A stretch of 64,000 nt of DNA from Caulobacter henricii (GCF_001414055.1 NZ_CP013002.1:1488001-1552000); one strand, 5' to 3'. Shown: positions 8,884-18,576, counted from the stretch's first letter. Notes: generated from the sequence alone by a model not told the origin. Translations and numbers: made by a program.

Positions 8884-10248
8884 TCAGCCTTCAGGCGGAG
8901 CCCGCCGCAGCGCCCATGCTCCGGCGACGAGGCTGAGCAAGGCCAGGACACCGAGGGCGGCCAAGGGCTGTCGCGGCAGTCGCGCTGGTTCAGTGTCCGT
9001 TGCGAACCTCGGGAGGCGCTCGAAGTCCCTGCTCGTAAACGGCCTCTCGTTGAAAATGTACGGGTAGTAGAAGGCCTGCAGGTGGCGGTGGAACGCGACG
9101 ACCCTAACCTGATAGGCGAGGTGCGCCTCAAGGTCGGTGGAAGCAAGTTGGTGTGCCGCCGATTGCAGCGCAGCGGCCGGCAGAACCCAGCCGAGGCGAT
9201 CGGTCCAGGCGGCACGCGCCTTGAGGCTCGCGCGATAGCTGGCAAAGGCTTCTGCGACGCTGTCGTCGCCCATCTCGTGCATGGCATAGTACCATTTCCA
9301 GTGAAAGCGGCCGACCACGGGCGGAGTGTCGCGCCATTCCGGATGCTTCGCCTTGAAGGGCGTCATCACCGCGTACTTCGGAATATCCCAGGCGCGGTGC
9401 ACGGCCTCGCGCTGGGCCAGGGACAGGTCCATGCCCTGGCCGACAGGGTGACTGCGCGCAATCGCGACCGCGCCGAGCGCCGGTCCCAGAAGCGTCAGCA
9501 CCAGCCAAAGGCCGATCAGGCTGGCCGCATTGGTCGCCGATCGCCGGCCGATCGCAGCGACCAGAAGGGACAGGCCGAGCCAGAAGGTGACGTAGAGCGT
9601 CGCCGCCAGGGTGAGCATCGCGGTGCCCACCGGAGAGGCTCCGGCCAGGACCGCACCGACCCACAGCGGCAGAAGCAGCGCCGCCAGGACCAGACCGCCG
9701 CGCAGGCCGGCACGCCGCCCCCACACCCCGCTGACGCCGCCCGGGGTGGCGGCCAGCAGTCGCAGCCGGCCAGCCTCACGCTCGCTCGACACCAGATCAT
9801 GCAGCAGGGCGATCAGGACCAGCGGCGACAGATAGATCAGTACAAACGTCCAGTCGAAAGGGCCTGGCAGCACGAGCTCGGGGTTGTAGGCCTCGGTCTC
9901 ATGCAGTTGCGCCTGAAGGCCAAGGAGCCGGACGCGCAGTACGAACGGCTGCAGGTCGCGCTGTCCGAGAGCGGCAAAGGCCAGGGGGCGGGGAGGGTCG
10001 GCCGTCAGATGGAAGGTGTAGTAGGCCGCATAGCCCGCGTCTCCGTCCGGCTTTCCGTAGGTCCTGGCCACCCCGACGAGGTCGGCCTGATGGGCAGCGG
10101 CGACACGGGCAATGGTTGCGACCTGGCGATACTGGGCGGCGAGGCCGGCCGCGACCGCCAGCGTCGCTGCGGCCAGCAGGACGAGAAGCGCGGCGCAGGA
10201 GACCCTGGCGCGCAACAGAAGGATCAGTTCGGCGCGAAGGCGATTCAT
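8884..10248 (-). CDS. ABC transporter permease, DUF3526 family (second permease)
   Basis: A 454-residue inner-membrane protein with one N-terminal helix, a long extracytoplasmic loop (about 40-140), a block of five helices (about 140-275), a second large soluble loop and a C-terminal helix near 430-450. This is the DUF3526/ABC-2 layout. Its ATG overlaps the upstream permease stop by ATGA, and it is the last gene of the ATPase-permease-permease operon. It likely forms a heterodimer with the neighbouring permease. Confidence 0.87.
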   Translation of the reverse strand: MNRLRAELILLLRARVSCAALLVLLAAATLAVAAGLAAQYRQVATIARVAAAHQADLVGVARTYGKPDGDAGYAAYYTFHLTADPPRPLAFAALGQRDLQPFVLRVRLLGLQAQLHETEAYNPELVLPGPFDWTFVLIYLSPLVLIALLHDLVSSEREAGRLRLLAATPGGVSGVWGRRAGLRGGLVLAALLLPLWVGAVLAGASPVGTAMLTLAATLYVTFWLGLSLLVAAIGRRSATNAASLIGLWLVLTLLGPALGAVAIARSHPVGQGMDLSLAQREAVHRAWDIPKYAVMTPFKAKHPEWRDTPPVVGRFHWKWYYAMHEMGDDSVAEAFASYRASLKARAAWTDRLGWVLPAAALQSAAHQLASTDLEAHLAYQVRVVAFHRHLQAFYYPYIFNERPFTSRDFERLPRFATDTEPARLPRQPLAALGVLALLSLVAGAWALRRAPPEG

Positions 10249-11675
10249 TGGAAGGACTCCAGCGGGCGGCGCGCGATCTGGCGCAGCGCAAGGCCCAGGG
10301 CCGCCAGCCAGGCCAGCAGGATGGCGAGGGCTGTGCTGATCGCGCCTGCAGAGCGGGCCAGCGGATCGGGCGCGCGATAGACGAGGGTCGGCATGCGCGC
10401 CCAGGTGTCAGCGGACACGCGGGGATCGGGACCGGCATTCTGGTTGGGGATCGCCTCGATCTGGACGCGGTTCAGTGCCTGAACGAAGGCGTAGCGATGC
10501 GCCTCGACTTGATCGAGAAAGTGCTTGTGGCTTTCGACATCGGTCGCGGCGAGCGCCGATGAGCCGGTTCGAACAGCCAGCATCGGACTGACCACGCCGA
10601 AGGCGCGGACCACTCGATTCTGGGCCGATTCCCGGGCGAAGGCCTTGGCGGCGTAGCGGTCGAACAGCGCGCTGGTCAGGCGCTCGCCTTCGTAGGAGAC
10701 CAGACCCGCCCATTGCACGGGCAGGTCCTCGGCGCGCGACACGCCGTACTGGCGCAAGATCCTGGCCTTGTAAGCCGCGAAGTAGGGGTCATCCGGATTG
10801 TGGCTGTCGCCGATCGCCTTGAGATCGCGATGAATTGCCACGTCAGTTTCGATCCGGGTCGGCTGTGGATGCAGCAAGGCGGCGAGTTCGGGTAACCCGC
10901 GCGGCAGGATGATGGTCAGGGCCATCCAGATCGAAACCAGCGCGGCCAGGGCGTCACGCCCGCGACGGAACAGGCTGGACACCAGGACCGCCAGGGTCGC
11001 CCAGAAGGCCAGGTAAAGGGCATAGACCAGCAGCAAGGTACCGGCGGGCCCGGCCGGAGCCTGGCCGGCCGCGACCAGTGCCGCCAGGGCCAGGGCAGCG
11101 GGGACCAGCAGCGTGAGGCTTAGCCCGAGATGGATCGCCAGCTTGCCCATAAGGATTTCGGCGGGGCGCACACCCTGTGCCAGCAGCACGCGCAAGAGGC
11201 CGCTCTCGCGCTCCCGCGCGATGGCGCCGTGGGCCAGGAAGACCATCAGCAGCGGTGCCAGAACCTGCAGTACAAACGCCGGGCTGAGGTCACCGAACCG
11301 CATCAGGAGCGAGGATTGGCGGGCCTCGCTGAAGTTGGCACTGTTCTGGCGATGGCCCTCCAGGAACACCATCGATCCGGTATAGGCGTCGACGCCCGGA
11401 TCAAAGAAGGCCAGTGCAGAGAGCGGACGGAAGACGTACTGTCCATAGTGAACCATCCGGTGCGGATGGCGATCCGGCTGGGCCTTGAAGGCCGCGTCGC
11501 TGGCAGCCTGGTGGTGGGCGCGAAGGTCGTCAATGCGGGCCCGCCGGTCGAGACCCAGGCCGACTGAGGCGACGATCAGCAGGGCCAGGATCGCGCAGGC
11601 GATCGCGGCGACGTGGTTGCGGGTGAGGGCGCGAAGTTCCTCACGGGCAATTCGGGCGATGATGGCACGGCGCAT
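10245..11675 (-). CDS. ABC transporter permease, DUF3526 family (first permease)
   Basis: A 476-residue membrane protein of the ABC-2/DUF3526 type. It has an N-terminal helix at about residues 20-42, an extracytoplasmic domain, a cluster of helices around 150-275 containing ARERESGLLRVLLAQG (the coupling-helix region of ABC-2 permeases), and a last helix near 445-465. It starts 2 bp after the ATPase stop and overlaps the second permease by 4 bp. The substrate is unknown; the divergent TonB receptor suggests the two transport one ligand across the two membranes. Confidence 0.87.
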   Translation of the reverse strand: MRRAIIARIAREELRALTRNHVAAIACAILALLIVASVGLGLDRRARIDDLRAHHQAASDAAFKAQPDRHPHRMVHYGQYVFRPLSALAFFDPGVDAYTGSMVFLEGHRQNSANFSEARQSSLLMRFGDLSPAFVLQVLAPLLMVFLAHGAIARERESGLLRVLLAQGVRPAEILMGKLAIHLGLSLTLLVPAALALAALVAAGQAPAGPAGTLLLVYALYLAFWATLAVLVSSLFRRGRDALAALVSIWMALTIILPRGLPELAALLHPQPTRIETDVAIHRDLKAIGDSHNPDDPYFAAYKARILRQYGVSRAEDLPVQWAGLVSYEGERLTSALFDRYAAKAFARESAQNRVVRAFGVVSPMLAVRTGSSALAATDVESHKHFLDQVEAHRYAFVQALNRVQIEAIPNQNAGPDPRVSADTWARMPTLVYRAPDPLARSAGAISTALAILLAWLAALGLALRQIARRPLESFQ

Positions 11676-11677
11676 GG

Positions 11678-12433
11678 TCAGGCCGCCGCATCCGTCTGGC
11701 CGATGCGCACATAGCGCGCGTGGAGGGCCCGGACGTCGAAACGCGCCTCGCCCTCGGCGGTGAGTTCTGCCTCCAGCCGGCCATCGGCGAGGAAGCCGAT
11801 GCGATCGGCGATCTCGGCCGCGCCCAGCAGATCGTGGGTGACCATCAGGATCCCCATGCCGCGCGAGCGGGCCGCGTCGAGCAGGCGGTTGAAGTCCGCG
11901 GCCGCCCGGGGGTCCAGGCCGGACGTGGGTTCATCCAGCAGTAGAACGGGCGCGTGGCGGGCTATGGCCAGGCCGATGGCGGTCTTCTGGCGCATCCCTT
12001 TCGAGAAGCCACCCACCCGTCGACCGCGTGCGTCAGGCGCAAGTCCCGCCGCTTCGAGGGCGGCTTCGATGCGCGATGCCGAGGCGTCGGCACCGGCGAG
12101 CGCCAGGAAGTAGGACAGATTCTCGCGGGCGGTCAGATGTTCGTAGAGCGCGACGTTTTCCGGCACATAGGCAATCTTGGCGCGCGCCGCATCAGGTGCC
12201 TCGGTCACGTCCTGGTCCATCACCCGGACCGTTCCACCCGTCGGGCGGATCAGCCCCAGAAACGCGGACAGGGTCGTCGACTTGCCGGCCCCGTTGCCGC
12301 CCAGCAGGGCATAGATCTCGCCCGCGGCGACCTTGAAGTTCAGGCCCCGCAGGACGGCCTTGTCCCCGTACTGATGACGAAGGTCGCACGCCTCCAGGAC
12401 CACGTCGCGCTTGTCGCTCAAGGATTGCTCCAT
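11678..12433 (-). CDS. ABC transporter ATP-binding protein
   Basis: A 251-residue ATPase with Walker A GGNGAGKST, signature GGFSKGMRQK, Walker B VLLLDEPTSGLDP and a switch histidine in MVTHD. The ATG at 12433 gives the normal domain length; 23 more in-frame codons upstream would run into the intergenic palindrome. It is the first gene of the operon with two DUF3526 permeases, which have no periplasmic binding protein. The system is therefore an ABC-2-type exporter or a specialised importer. Confidence 0.93.
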   Translation of the reverse strand: MEQSLSDKRDVVLEACDLRHQYGDKAVLRGLNFKVAAGEIYALLGGNGAGKSTTLSAFLGLIRPTGGTVRVMDQDVTEAPDAARAKIAYVPENVALYEHLTARENLSYFLALAGADASASRIEAALEAAGLAPDARGRRVGGFSKGMRQKTAIGLAIARHAPVLLLDEPTSGLDPRAAADFNRLLDAARSRGMGILMVTHDLLGAAEIADRIGFLADGRLEAELTAEGEARFDVRALHARYVRIGQTDAAA

Positions 12434-12485
12434 CCCGTTTCGTACGTCGCCAGCCTCTTGCCAGCCGCGTCGGTTAATGCATATG

Positions 12486-12497
12486 ACGTTATAACGT
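12486..12497. promoter_or_regulatory. perfect 12-bp palindrome, candidate shared operator
   Basis: ACGTTATAACGT is a perfect inverted repeat midway between the divergent ABC operon (start 12433) and the TonB receptor (start 12569). Flanking bases give a longer imperfect dyad (12482-12501). The GTTATAAC core resembles alphaproteobacterial Zur sites, which would make this a zinc- or metallophore-regulated locus. That assignment is inference from motif shape and gene content. Confidence 0.5.
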
Positions 12498-12568
12498 AAC
12501 ACTTACATTGCGTGTCAATCGCGATTGAGCGAGGACGCGCCAGTGCGCTTGGCGCGACGGGGGATGAG

Positions 12569-14665
12569 ATGAAACTTGAGCGTTTGAAGCTGGTTTTCGC
12601 GGCAGGCTGCTCGCTGCTGGCCCTGGGCGGAGGCGCGCGCGCCGCAGAGACCGCCGGGACTCCCGAAGGCACCACGGTCGTTGAGGACGTCAAGGTCACG
12701 GCCCGACGCGCCAGCGCCAGCATCAATGGCCTGGACGTCGATCCCAGGACCCTGCCGCAAAACGTGCGGGTCCTGGACAGGGCCCTGATCGAGACGATCG
12801 GCGTGGCCAATCTCTCGGACCTCTTCGATCTGGCCGGCGGCATGGCCCGCCAGAACAGCTTTGGCGGGGCCTGGGACGCCTACGCCATTCGCGGGTTCTC
12901 CGGCGACATCAACCAGGGCCCGGACCTGCTGGTCAACCGCTTCGTGTCCAACCGCGGCTTCAATCCGCGCCGGGACGTGGCCACGGTCGAGGCCTTCCAG
13001 GTGCTGAAGGGGCCGGCCTCAGCCCTGTCCGGCAAGGGCGAGCCGGGCGGATCGATCAACATCGTGACCAAGGCCCCTGGCCGGGACCCGGTGGCCATCG
13101 TCGAAGCGTCCTACGGAAGCTTCGACACCTGGCGCGGCGTCGCTGACCTCAACGGTCCGCTGACCTCAACGACGGCTGCACGCCTGGTCGCAGCCTATCA
13201 GGAGACGGACGGCTTCCGCGATCATGTCGGATCGGACCGCCTTGTGCTGGCCCCGTCGTTCACCTGGGCACCGACCGACCGGTTGCGGGTACTATACCAA
13301 CTCGAGGCCAACAAGGTTCACTTCGTCCACGATCGCGGCGTCGTCGCCATCGGCGGCAACGGCAAGGCGCTGCCGCGGACGCGGTTCCTGGGCGAACCCA
13401 ATGACGGTAAGATCCGCCAGGAAACCCTGCAGCATCAGGCCTCGTTCTTCCTCGACCTGGCCGAGGGCATTTCGCTGGAAGGCGGCGTTCAGTACCGCGA
13501 CGGCCTGTTCAAGGGCCAGTCGACCCACAACGGCAGCCTGGTTGGCGCACTCCTGCGCCGCCAATTGCGGATCCATTCGTATAGCTGGGAAGACGCTTCA
13601 GGTCGCCTGGAACTGGCCGTCAAGCGCACCCTGGCCGGCGTCGATCATCAGCTGCGCATCGGCGTCGACGCCTTCGACTACAACCAGACCCGGGTCTTCT
13701 ATCGCTTCAGCCCCAGCGCCGCAGTGCCCTACGCCATTGACGTCTACAATCCGGTCTATGGCCAGGCCAAGCCCACCGCGACGCTGAACCAGAACATCCT
13801 TGAGGAACTGAACGGCAAGAGCCTTTACGTCCAGGATCTGGCGACCATCGGTCGCCTGACCGTCATGCTGGGCGTCCGCCATGACTGGTTTGAACAGAAC
13901 AATACAAACTACCGAACCAGCCGCCTGGATCAGCAGAAGCCCTCGCGCACCTCGCCCCGTGCAGCCGTGACCTGGATGGCCAGCGACACCGTGTCGCTCT
14001 ACGCCAGCTGGGGGCAGTCCTTCCGCTACAATCAGGGCGTCGATGCTGTGAGCCGCGCCTTCGCGCCGGAACTGGGCGAGGCCTACGAGGCTGGCCTAAA
14101 GGTTCGCCTTCTGGACGACGCCCTGACCGGGACCGCTTCAGTGTTCCGTATCGAAAAGGAAAACACCCTGGTCAACGACCCGGCCAATAGCGGCTTCTCG
14201 ATCGCCGTCGGCGAGGCGCGCAGTGAGGGAGCCGAGGCCAATGCGACCTGGGCGGTGAGCGACAAGCTCTCAATAACCGCCGTCTACGCCTATACCGACG
14301 CCAAGGTGACCCGCGATACGCGTCCGGGCCTGACCGGGTCGTCTCTGAGCAATGTGCCAAAGCACTCCGGCGCGGTCTATGCGTCGTGGGCTTCGAACAG
14401 GACCCAGCCGGGCTCGATCGGCATCGGCGGCGGCCTGAGCTTCGTGGGTGAACGCGCTGGCGATGACGTCAACAGCGGCTTCAAGTTGCCACGCTATGCG
14501 ACAGCCCGGGTCAATCTGGGCGTCCAGGTCACACCATCAGTTCGGGCCGCCCTGGATGTCGAGAACCTGTTCGACACCGCTTATCTGGAAAGCTCCTACA
14601 GCAACGTTTGGATCACGCCCGGTGCGCCCCGCACGGTTACGGGCAGGCTGAAGGTGGTGTTCTAG
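12569..14665 (+). CDS. TonB-dependent siderophore-type receptor
   Basis: A 698-residue outer-membrane barrel with an N-terminal signal peptide ending at GGGARAA, a TonB box-like segment (TTVVEDVKVTARR), a plug domain (about 45-170, with YAIRGFSGD and LKGPASALSGKGEPGG) and a beta-barrel ending in the C-terminal Phe expected of such proteins (LKVVF). The ATG at 12569 follows GGGGGATGAG and starts the signal peptide; a GTG 57 bases upstream is less likely. It diverges from the DUF3526 ABC operon across a palindromic operator. Ligand unknown; a metal chelate is likely from the subfamily. Confidence 0.93.
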   Translation: MKLERLKLVFAAGCSLLALGGGARAAETAGTPEGTTVVEDVKVTARRASASINGLDVDPRTLPQNVRVLDRALIETIGVANLSDLFDLAGGMARQNSFGGAWDAYAIRGFSGDINQGPDLLVNRFVSNRGFNPRRDVATVEAFQVLKGPASALSGKGEPGGSINIVTKAPGRDPVAIVEASYGSFDTWRGVADLNGPLTSTTAARLVAAYQETDGFRDHVGSDRLVLAPSFTWAPTDRLRVLYQLEANKVHFVHDRGVVAIGGNGKALPRTRFLGEPNDGKIRQETLQHQASFFLDLAEGISLEGGVQYRDGLFKGQSTHNGSLVGALLRRQLRIHSYSWEDASGRLELAVKRTLAGVDHQLRIGVDAFDYNQTRVFYRFSPSAAVPYAIDVYNPVYGQAKPTATLNQNILEELNGKSLYVQDLATIGRLTVMLGVRHDWFEQNNTNYRTSRLDQQKPSRTSPRAAVTWMASDTVSLYASWGQSFRYNQGVDAVSRAFAPELGEAYEAGLKVRLLDDALTGTASVFRIEKENTLVNDPANSGFSIAVGEARSEGAEANATWAVSDKLSITAVYAYTDAKVTRDTRPGLTGSSLSNVPKHSGAVYASWASNRTQPGSIGIGGGLSFVGERAGDDVNSGFKLPRYATARVNLGVQVTPSVRAALDVENLFDTAYLESSYSNVWITPGAPRTVTGRLKVVF

Positions 14666-14675
14666 TGGTTTCGCT

Positions 14676-15259
14676 GGTTTTGTCAGGTCAACCGCCACAA
14701 GTTGAAGCGAGCCGATACTTGGCCGTCTCAAGCGGTGGCCTTCGCCCAAGCGGCATTAGCCTCCGCGCGAAGGCGGCTAAGGTTGCAGCGGCTGATCAAG
14801 TGTGGCTGGACGGCGAAGGCGTTGTAGACGGCGTCGTTAGTGGACAGGAAGTGCTGGCCGGATGACTGGTTCTTGAAGCGCTGCATTCTTCGCTCCTGTC
14901 CCCGGACGGGGAGGTGAGAGTTCTCGGCTCGATTGTTTTCCCGAAGCCGTCCAGGCAGGTGAAGGTGCTCCAAATCTAGCAGCCGCAGGGCTGCTGGTTA
15001 CGAAGCTAGGCCGTCGGTGGTAATGCCTCTTGCTCGATGGGTTGGCGCCGCTGCAGTTGCTCAAGGAACCTTCGGGCCGCCCTGGTGTCGCGGCGGCGCT
15101 GCGCCAGCAGTTCGAGAACCTCGCCTTCATCGTCGACCGCGCGCCAGAGTCACATGTGTCTGCCGTCGATCCGGCAGACCACTTCGTCCAGATGCCAGCG
15201 TGGCGAAGGGGGAGGGCGCAGCTTCTTCAAGAGTCTGGCGATGGCCGGTCCGAACTTCT
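14676..15259 (-). mobile_element. IS6-family element copy A, truncated by copy B
   Basis: The left terminal repeat begins GGTTTTGTCAGGTCAACCG at 14676. It continues into the reverse complement of an IS6 transposase 3' end that closely matches the intact copy at 15260-16074. The match stops at the codons for the KKFGPA motif (about 15258), exactly where the next copy's terminal repeat starts. The right end and the transposase N-terminus are missing. Confidence 0.85.
14728..15259 (-). pseudogene. IS6-family transposase fragment (copy A)
   Basis: Two reading frames together match residues from about 60 to the C-terminus (AAWAKATA) of the intact transposase next door. There is a frameshift near 14980-15020 and changes such as ENSHLPV for ENAHLPI. 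The N-terminal third was lost when copy B inserted or recombined at 15260. The protein cannot be made intact. Confidence 0.85.
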
Positions 15260-16074
15260 GGTGTTGTCATATTGACCGCGCCAAGTTGAATTTGGCTAAT
15301 ACTTGGACGTTTCAGGCCGTGGCCTTCGCCCAAGCAGCATGCGCCTCGGCGCGGAAGCGGCGAAGGTTGGATCGGCTGATCATGTGTCTCTGGACGGAGA
15401 ACGTGTTGTAGACGGCGGCGTGGGTGGACAGGAAACGCTGGGCGGTTGACTGGCTCTTAAAGCCCTGCATCCTTCGCTCTCGTTGCCGGATCGGAAGGTG
15501 GGCGTTCTCGGCGCGATTGTTCTCTCGGAGCCGTCCTGGCCGATGAAGGTGCTCCAATTCCAGCGTCCGTAGGGCCGCCGCGTAGGACGACAGGCCGTCC
15601 GTCGTGATGGTTTCGGGCTCGACCGGCTGACGGCGCAGCAGTCGCTCAAGGAATTTCCGAGCTGCCCTCGTGTCCCGGCGGCGTTCCATGAGCAGCTCCA
15701 GAACCTCGCCTTCGCCGTCGACCGCGCGCCAGAGGTCTATGCGCCAGCCGCCGATCCGGCAGACCACTTCGTCGAGGTGCCAGCGGGGCGAAGGGGAGGG
15801 GCGAAGCTTCTTCAATCGTCTGGCGATCGCCGGTCCGAATTTCTTGGCCCAGCACCGGATCGTCTCGTAGCTCACCTCGATACAGCGCTCGGCGAGGAGA
15901 CATTCGACGTCGCGGAGGCTCAAGCTGAAACGGAAGTAGAGCCAGACCGCGTGTCTGATGACGTCTGGCGGGAAGCGATGGCGCTTGAACGACAGGGGGG
16001 TCAAATTCAGTCTCCGCATGCAAACCCGGCTGTGCCGAGTTGCAGAGACAAGTTAGCGTTAGACTGACAGCACC
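15260..16074 (-). mobile_element. IS6-family insertion sequence copy B, apparently complete
   Basis: The 815-bp element is bounded by inverted repeats: GGTGTTGTCA at 15260 and, on the opposite strand, GGTGCTGTCAG ending at 16074. It contains one full transposase gene. Size and gene content fit the IS6 family (700-900 bp). Its inner ends resemble copies A (14676) and C (51412) and the relic at 18701. No 8-bp target duplication is seen, as expected if it abuts another copy. Confidence 0.85.
15312..16019 (-). CDS. IS6-family DDE transposase
   Basis: A full-length 235-residue transposase. An N-terminal HTH region (LSLRDVECLLAERCIEVSYETI, about 33-54) precedes the catalytic domain with Asp83 (WHLDEVV), Asp141 (TTDGLSSY) and Glu171 (NNRAENAH). 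IS6 enzymes carry out replicative cointegrate formation between copies. Three other related sequences in this window give substrates for such rearrangements. Start ATG at 16019 is the only one giving the HTH intact. Confidence 0.93.
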   Translation of the reverse strand: MRRLNLTPLSFKRHRFPPDVIRHAVWLYFRFSLSLRDVECLLAERCIEVSYETIRCWAKKFGPAIARRLKKLRPSPSPRWHLDEVVCRIGGWRIDLWRAVDGEGEVLELLMERRRDTRAARKFLERLLRRQPVEPETITTDGLSSYAAALRTLELEHLHRPGRLRENNRAENAHLPIRQRERRMQGFKSQSTAQRFLSTHAAVYNTFSVQRHMISRSNLRRFRAEAHAAWAKATA

Positions 16075-16194
16075 CTTTCTCGGGGGAGGTCATGAGGCAA
16101 TCCGCGCCGGTCAAACCTGCTATCGCCCTCGCTAGACGAGATATTGACGGCAGCGATTGAACCGTTTGCGCGATGCGCGCCACCTAACACTTCG

Positions 16195-16764
16195 ATGGCA
16201 CGCTCAAGCTCAGACCAGAACGATGGACCAGACCGGCTCCTTGACGGCTATCTGGTGATCAGCGCCCAAGCCGGGGACCGCCCCGCGGCGGAGGCCTTAG
16301 CGCGTCGCTACCATCGCCGCCTCATTGCCCATGCATGGCGACTAACCGGCGACCTCGAGATGGCAAGGGATGTTGTCCAATCAAGTTGGGTCGACATCGC
16401 GCGAGGGCTGCCTAGCCTGAAGGATGAGGCAGCCTTCACCAGTTGGGCCTACCAAATCGTGTCGCGTCGCTGCGCCCGTAGTATTCGGGGCCTGCAGGCT
16501 GATCGGGTGCTCGCTAGCGTCTTAAAGCAGGCTGGGCAGGACGATGTGATCCAACCGTCCGAAGTCGCTACTCCCCGCTTGAAGGCAGCGATCCTGGCGC
16601 TGCCCCCGGCCCAAAGAGCCGCCTTGGCCCTATTCTATTTCGAAGACTTGAGTGTGGGCGAAATCGCCATCGCGCTCGATGTCCCGGCGGGCACGATAAA
16701 AACCCGCCTCATGCACGCCCGCCGCGCCTTGCGCGCTGTGTTGGAAGGAGAAGACCATGTCTGA
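16195..16764 (+). CDS. ECF-type RNA polymerase sigma factor
   Basis: A 189-residue sigma-70 family protein. Region 2 covers about residues 25-90 (AEALARRYHRRLIAHAWRLTGD then SSWVDIARGL), and region 4 about 125-180 (LPPAQRAALALFYFEDLSVGEIAIALDVPAGTIKTRL). The ATG at 16195 is chosen because region 2 follows directly; the frame opens 17 codons earlier. Its last 8 bases overlap the next gene, a small membrane protein, so the pair is translationally coupled as in sigma/anti-sigma-like pairs of Caulobacterales. Confidence 0.92.
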   Translation: MARSSSDQNDGPDRLLDGYLVISAQAGDRPAAEALARRYHRRLIAHAWRLTGDLEMARDVVQSSWVDIARGLPSLKDEAAFTSWAYQIVSRRCARSIRGLQADRVLASVLKQAGQDDVIQPSEVATPRLKAAILALPPAQRAALALFYFEDLSVGEIAIALDVPAGTIKTRLMHARRALRAVLEGEDHV

Positions 16765-17107
16765 CATCACAAAGGCTCTCAAGGATGAAGAAGAAGCGCT
16801 GCTGCGTCGTATCGCTGAAGATCCAAGTCATATGGATCAGATCGCGGCGTTGATCTCCGCCCGCTCGGGTTGGGTGGCAATGGTTCTCCTCATCACGCAA
16901 ACCCTACTGTTCTTGGCGGGAGCCTGGGCAGCCTGGAAGTTCTTTGAAGCTGCTGACCCACTGACGGCGCTGCGCTGGGGCCTGCCCGCATCGGTTTTGA
17001 TCCTGGCGTCTCTGATGCTCAAGATGTCGCTCTGGCCGGCTATGCACGCGCAGCGCCAGCTTCAGGTTCTAAAGCGGATCGAACTCCAGCTTGCGAGGAA
17101 TAGCTGA
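16757..17107 (+). CDS. DUF6768-like small membrane protein, sigma-factor partner
   Basis: A 116-residue protein with a soluble, charged N-terminus (EEEALLRRIAEDPSH) and two membrane helices (about 43-62 and 72-92). The stretch WAAWKFFEAADPLTALRWGLPA is characteristic of the DUF6768 proteins paired with ECF sigma genes. GAAGGAGAAG precedes the ATG, which overlaps the sigma stop by 8 bp. An anti-sigma-like role is inferred from context, not shown. Confidence 0.85.
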   Translation: MSDITKALKDEEEALLRRIAEDPSHMDQIAALISARSGWVAMVLLITQTLLFLAGAWAAWKFFEAADPLTALRWGLPASVLILASLMLKMSLWPAMHAQRQLQVLKRIELQLARNS

Positions 17108-17373
17108 CTGATGCCGTCGAGGCGTTCGGAGGTGCGGGCATCCTGCCGACCGCCCAGACGCATCGACTCGTCGCGCCCTTGCTTGGCGAGCCTGTGCGCC
17201 GCTTTCGGGCACCAAAAGAGCGGAGTGCCAATCAGGCGAAGGAATTGGCCAACAGCGGCGCCGGCGAGACTTGTTCGCTTCCAGTTCTGATGCCATAGCC
17301 GCCGTGGGTGATTGGCCGTGTTGGCTGGTCAGGTGTCTACGTTGGTCGGGCCGCCAGCGAGGAGACCTGTGCC

Positions 17374-18576
17374 ATGTCGCACCCCGCCCGCAAGCTGTCC
17401 GTGCTCAGAGAATTCCTGGAAAGTGGAGCGGCTGGCGGCCTGCTTCTGATGGGCTCCGCCGCGCTCGCGCTCTTTGTCGCCAACTCCCCTCTGGCGGACG
17501 GCTATTTCAGCGCGCTCCATATATCGTTTGCTGGGCTCGATCTGCTCCATTGGATCAACGATGGGCTGATGGCGATCTTCTTTCTGTTCGTCGGACTGGA
17601 GATCAAGCGCGAGTTCCTGGACGGGCAACTGGCCACCTGGTCAAACCGGGCGCTTCCGTGTCTCGCCGCAGCTGGTGGTGTTATTGTGCCGGGCTTGGTC
17701 TATGCGGCCCTGAACGCGGGTAGTCCCGAAACCCTTCGTGGCTGGGCGATCCCGACGGCTACCGATATCGCTTTTGCGCTTGGCGTCCTGTCGCTTCTGG
17801 GCTCGCGCGTCCCCACAAGCCTGAAGATCTTCCTGGCGACGCTCGCGATCGTCGACGATCTTGTGGCTGTGTTGGTTATCGCCGTTTTTTATACTGCAGA
17901 GTTGAATATCGTCGCGCTTGCAGGGGCGGGGATCGTCACCCTGGTGCTGGTCGGCTTCAATCGATTGAAGGTGAAGAGGCTTGCCGCCTATCTGGTGGTC
18001 GGGGTTGTGCTGTGGTGGCTCGTCCTGCTGTCGGGTATCCACGCCACGATCGCTGGCGTGGTTCTGGCCATGACCATTCCACTCCAGGCCTCCAAGGCCG
18101 CGCCCGATGATGCGACCTCCCCGCTGCACCGCCTGGAGCACGCGCTATCACCCTGGGTGGCCTTCCTGGTCGTTCCCATCTTTGGCTTCGCCAACGCGGG
18201 CGTGTCCTTTGCCGGCATGACGCCGTCTGTCCTCACCGAGCCCGTCACACTGGGCGTGGCCCTGGGTTTGCTGCTGGGAAAACAGCTTGGTGTCTTCGGG
18301 GCGGCCTGGCTGGCCATTCGTCTGGGCATCGCGCGACTGCCAGTCGCGGCCTCGTGGCTACAGCTCTATGGGGTCAGCCTGTTGTGCGGCATCGGTTTCA
18401 CAATGAGCCTCTTCATTGGTCTGCTGGCATTCAAGGACGCCGCACTACAGGATGAGGTGAAGGTGGGTGTACTGGTTGGATCGCTCACCTCCGCCTTGCT
18501 CGGCGCGGCCTTGTTGAGCTTCTCGAAGAGGCGGTCGACGTCGACCAACGAAGAGATCAGTGAAGAGGGCTTGTAG
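17374..18576 (+). CDS. nhaA: Na+/H+ antiporter NhaA
   Basis: A 400-residue inner-membrane antiporter exchanging cytoplasmic Na+ for periplasmic protons. The transport aspartates are visible as TDIAFA (Asp131) and VDDLVA (Asp161, Asp162), equivalent to Asp133/163/164 of the E. coli protein. About 11-12 hydrophobic helices are present. The ATG at 17374 follows GGAGA; the frame opens 22 codons earlier. It appears monocistronic. Confidence 0.95.
   Translation: MSHPARKLSVLREFLESGAAGGLLLMGSAALALFVANSPLADGYFSALHISFAGLDLLHWINDGLMAIFFLFVGLEIKREFLDGQLATWSNRALPCLAAAGGVIVPGLVYAALNAGSPETLRGWAIPTATDIAFALGVLSLLGSRVPTSLKIFLATLAIVDDLVAVLVIAVFYTAELNIVALAGAGIVTLVLVGFNRLKVKRLAAYLVVGVVLWWLVLLSGIHATIAGVVLAMTIPLQASKAAPDDATSPLHRLEHALSPWVAFLVVPIFGFANAGVSFAGMTPSVLTEPVTLGVALGLLLGKQLGVFGAAWLAIRLGIARLPVAASWLQLYGVSLLCGIGFTMSLFIGLLAFKDAALQDEVKVGVLVGSLTSALLGAALLSFSKRRSTSTNEEISEEGL

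Noticed and set aside
8881-10380. 499-codon plus-strand frame opposite the DUF3526 permease
   Set aside because: Composition (Arg/Gln/Gly-rich, no motif) is typical of the antisense of a GC-rich membrane protein gene; the minus-strand permease explains the region.
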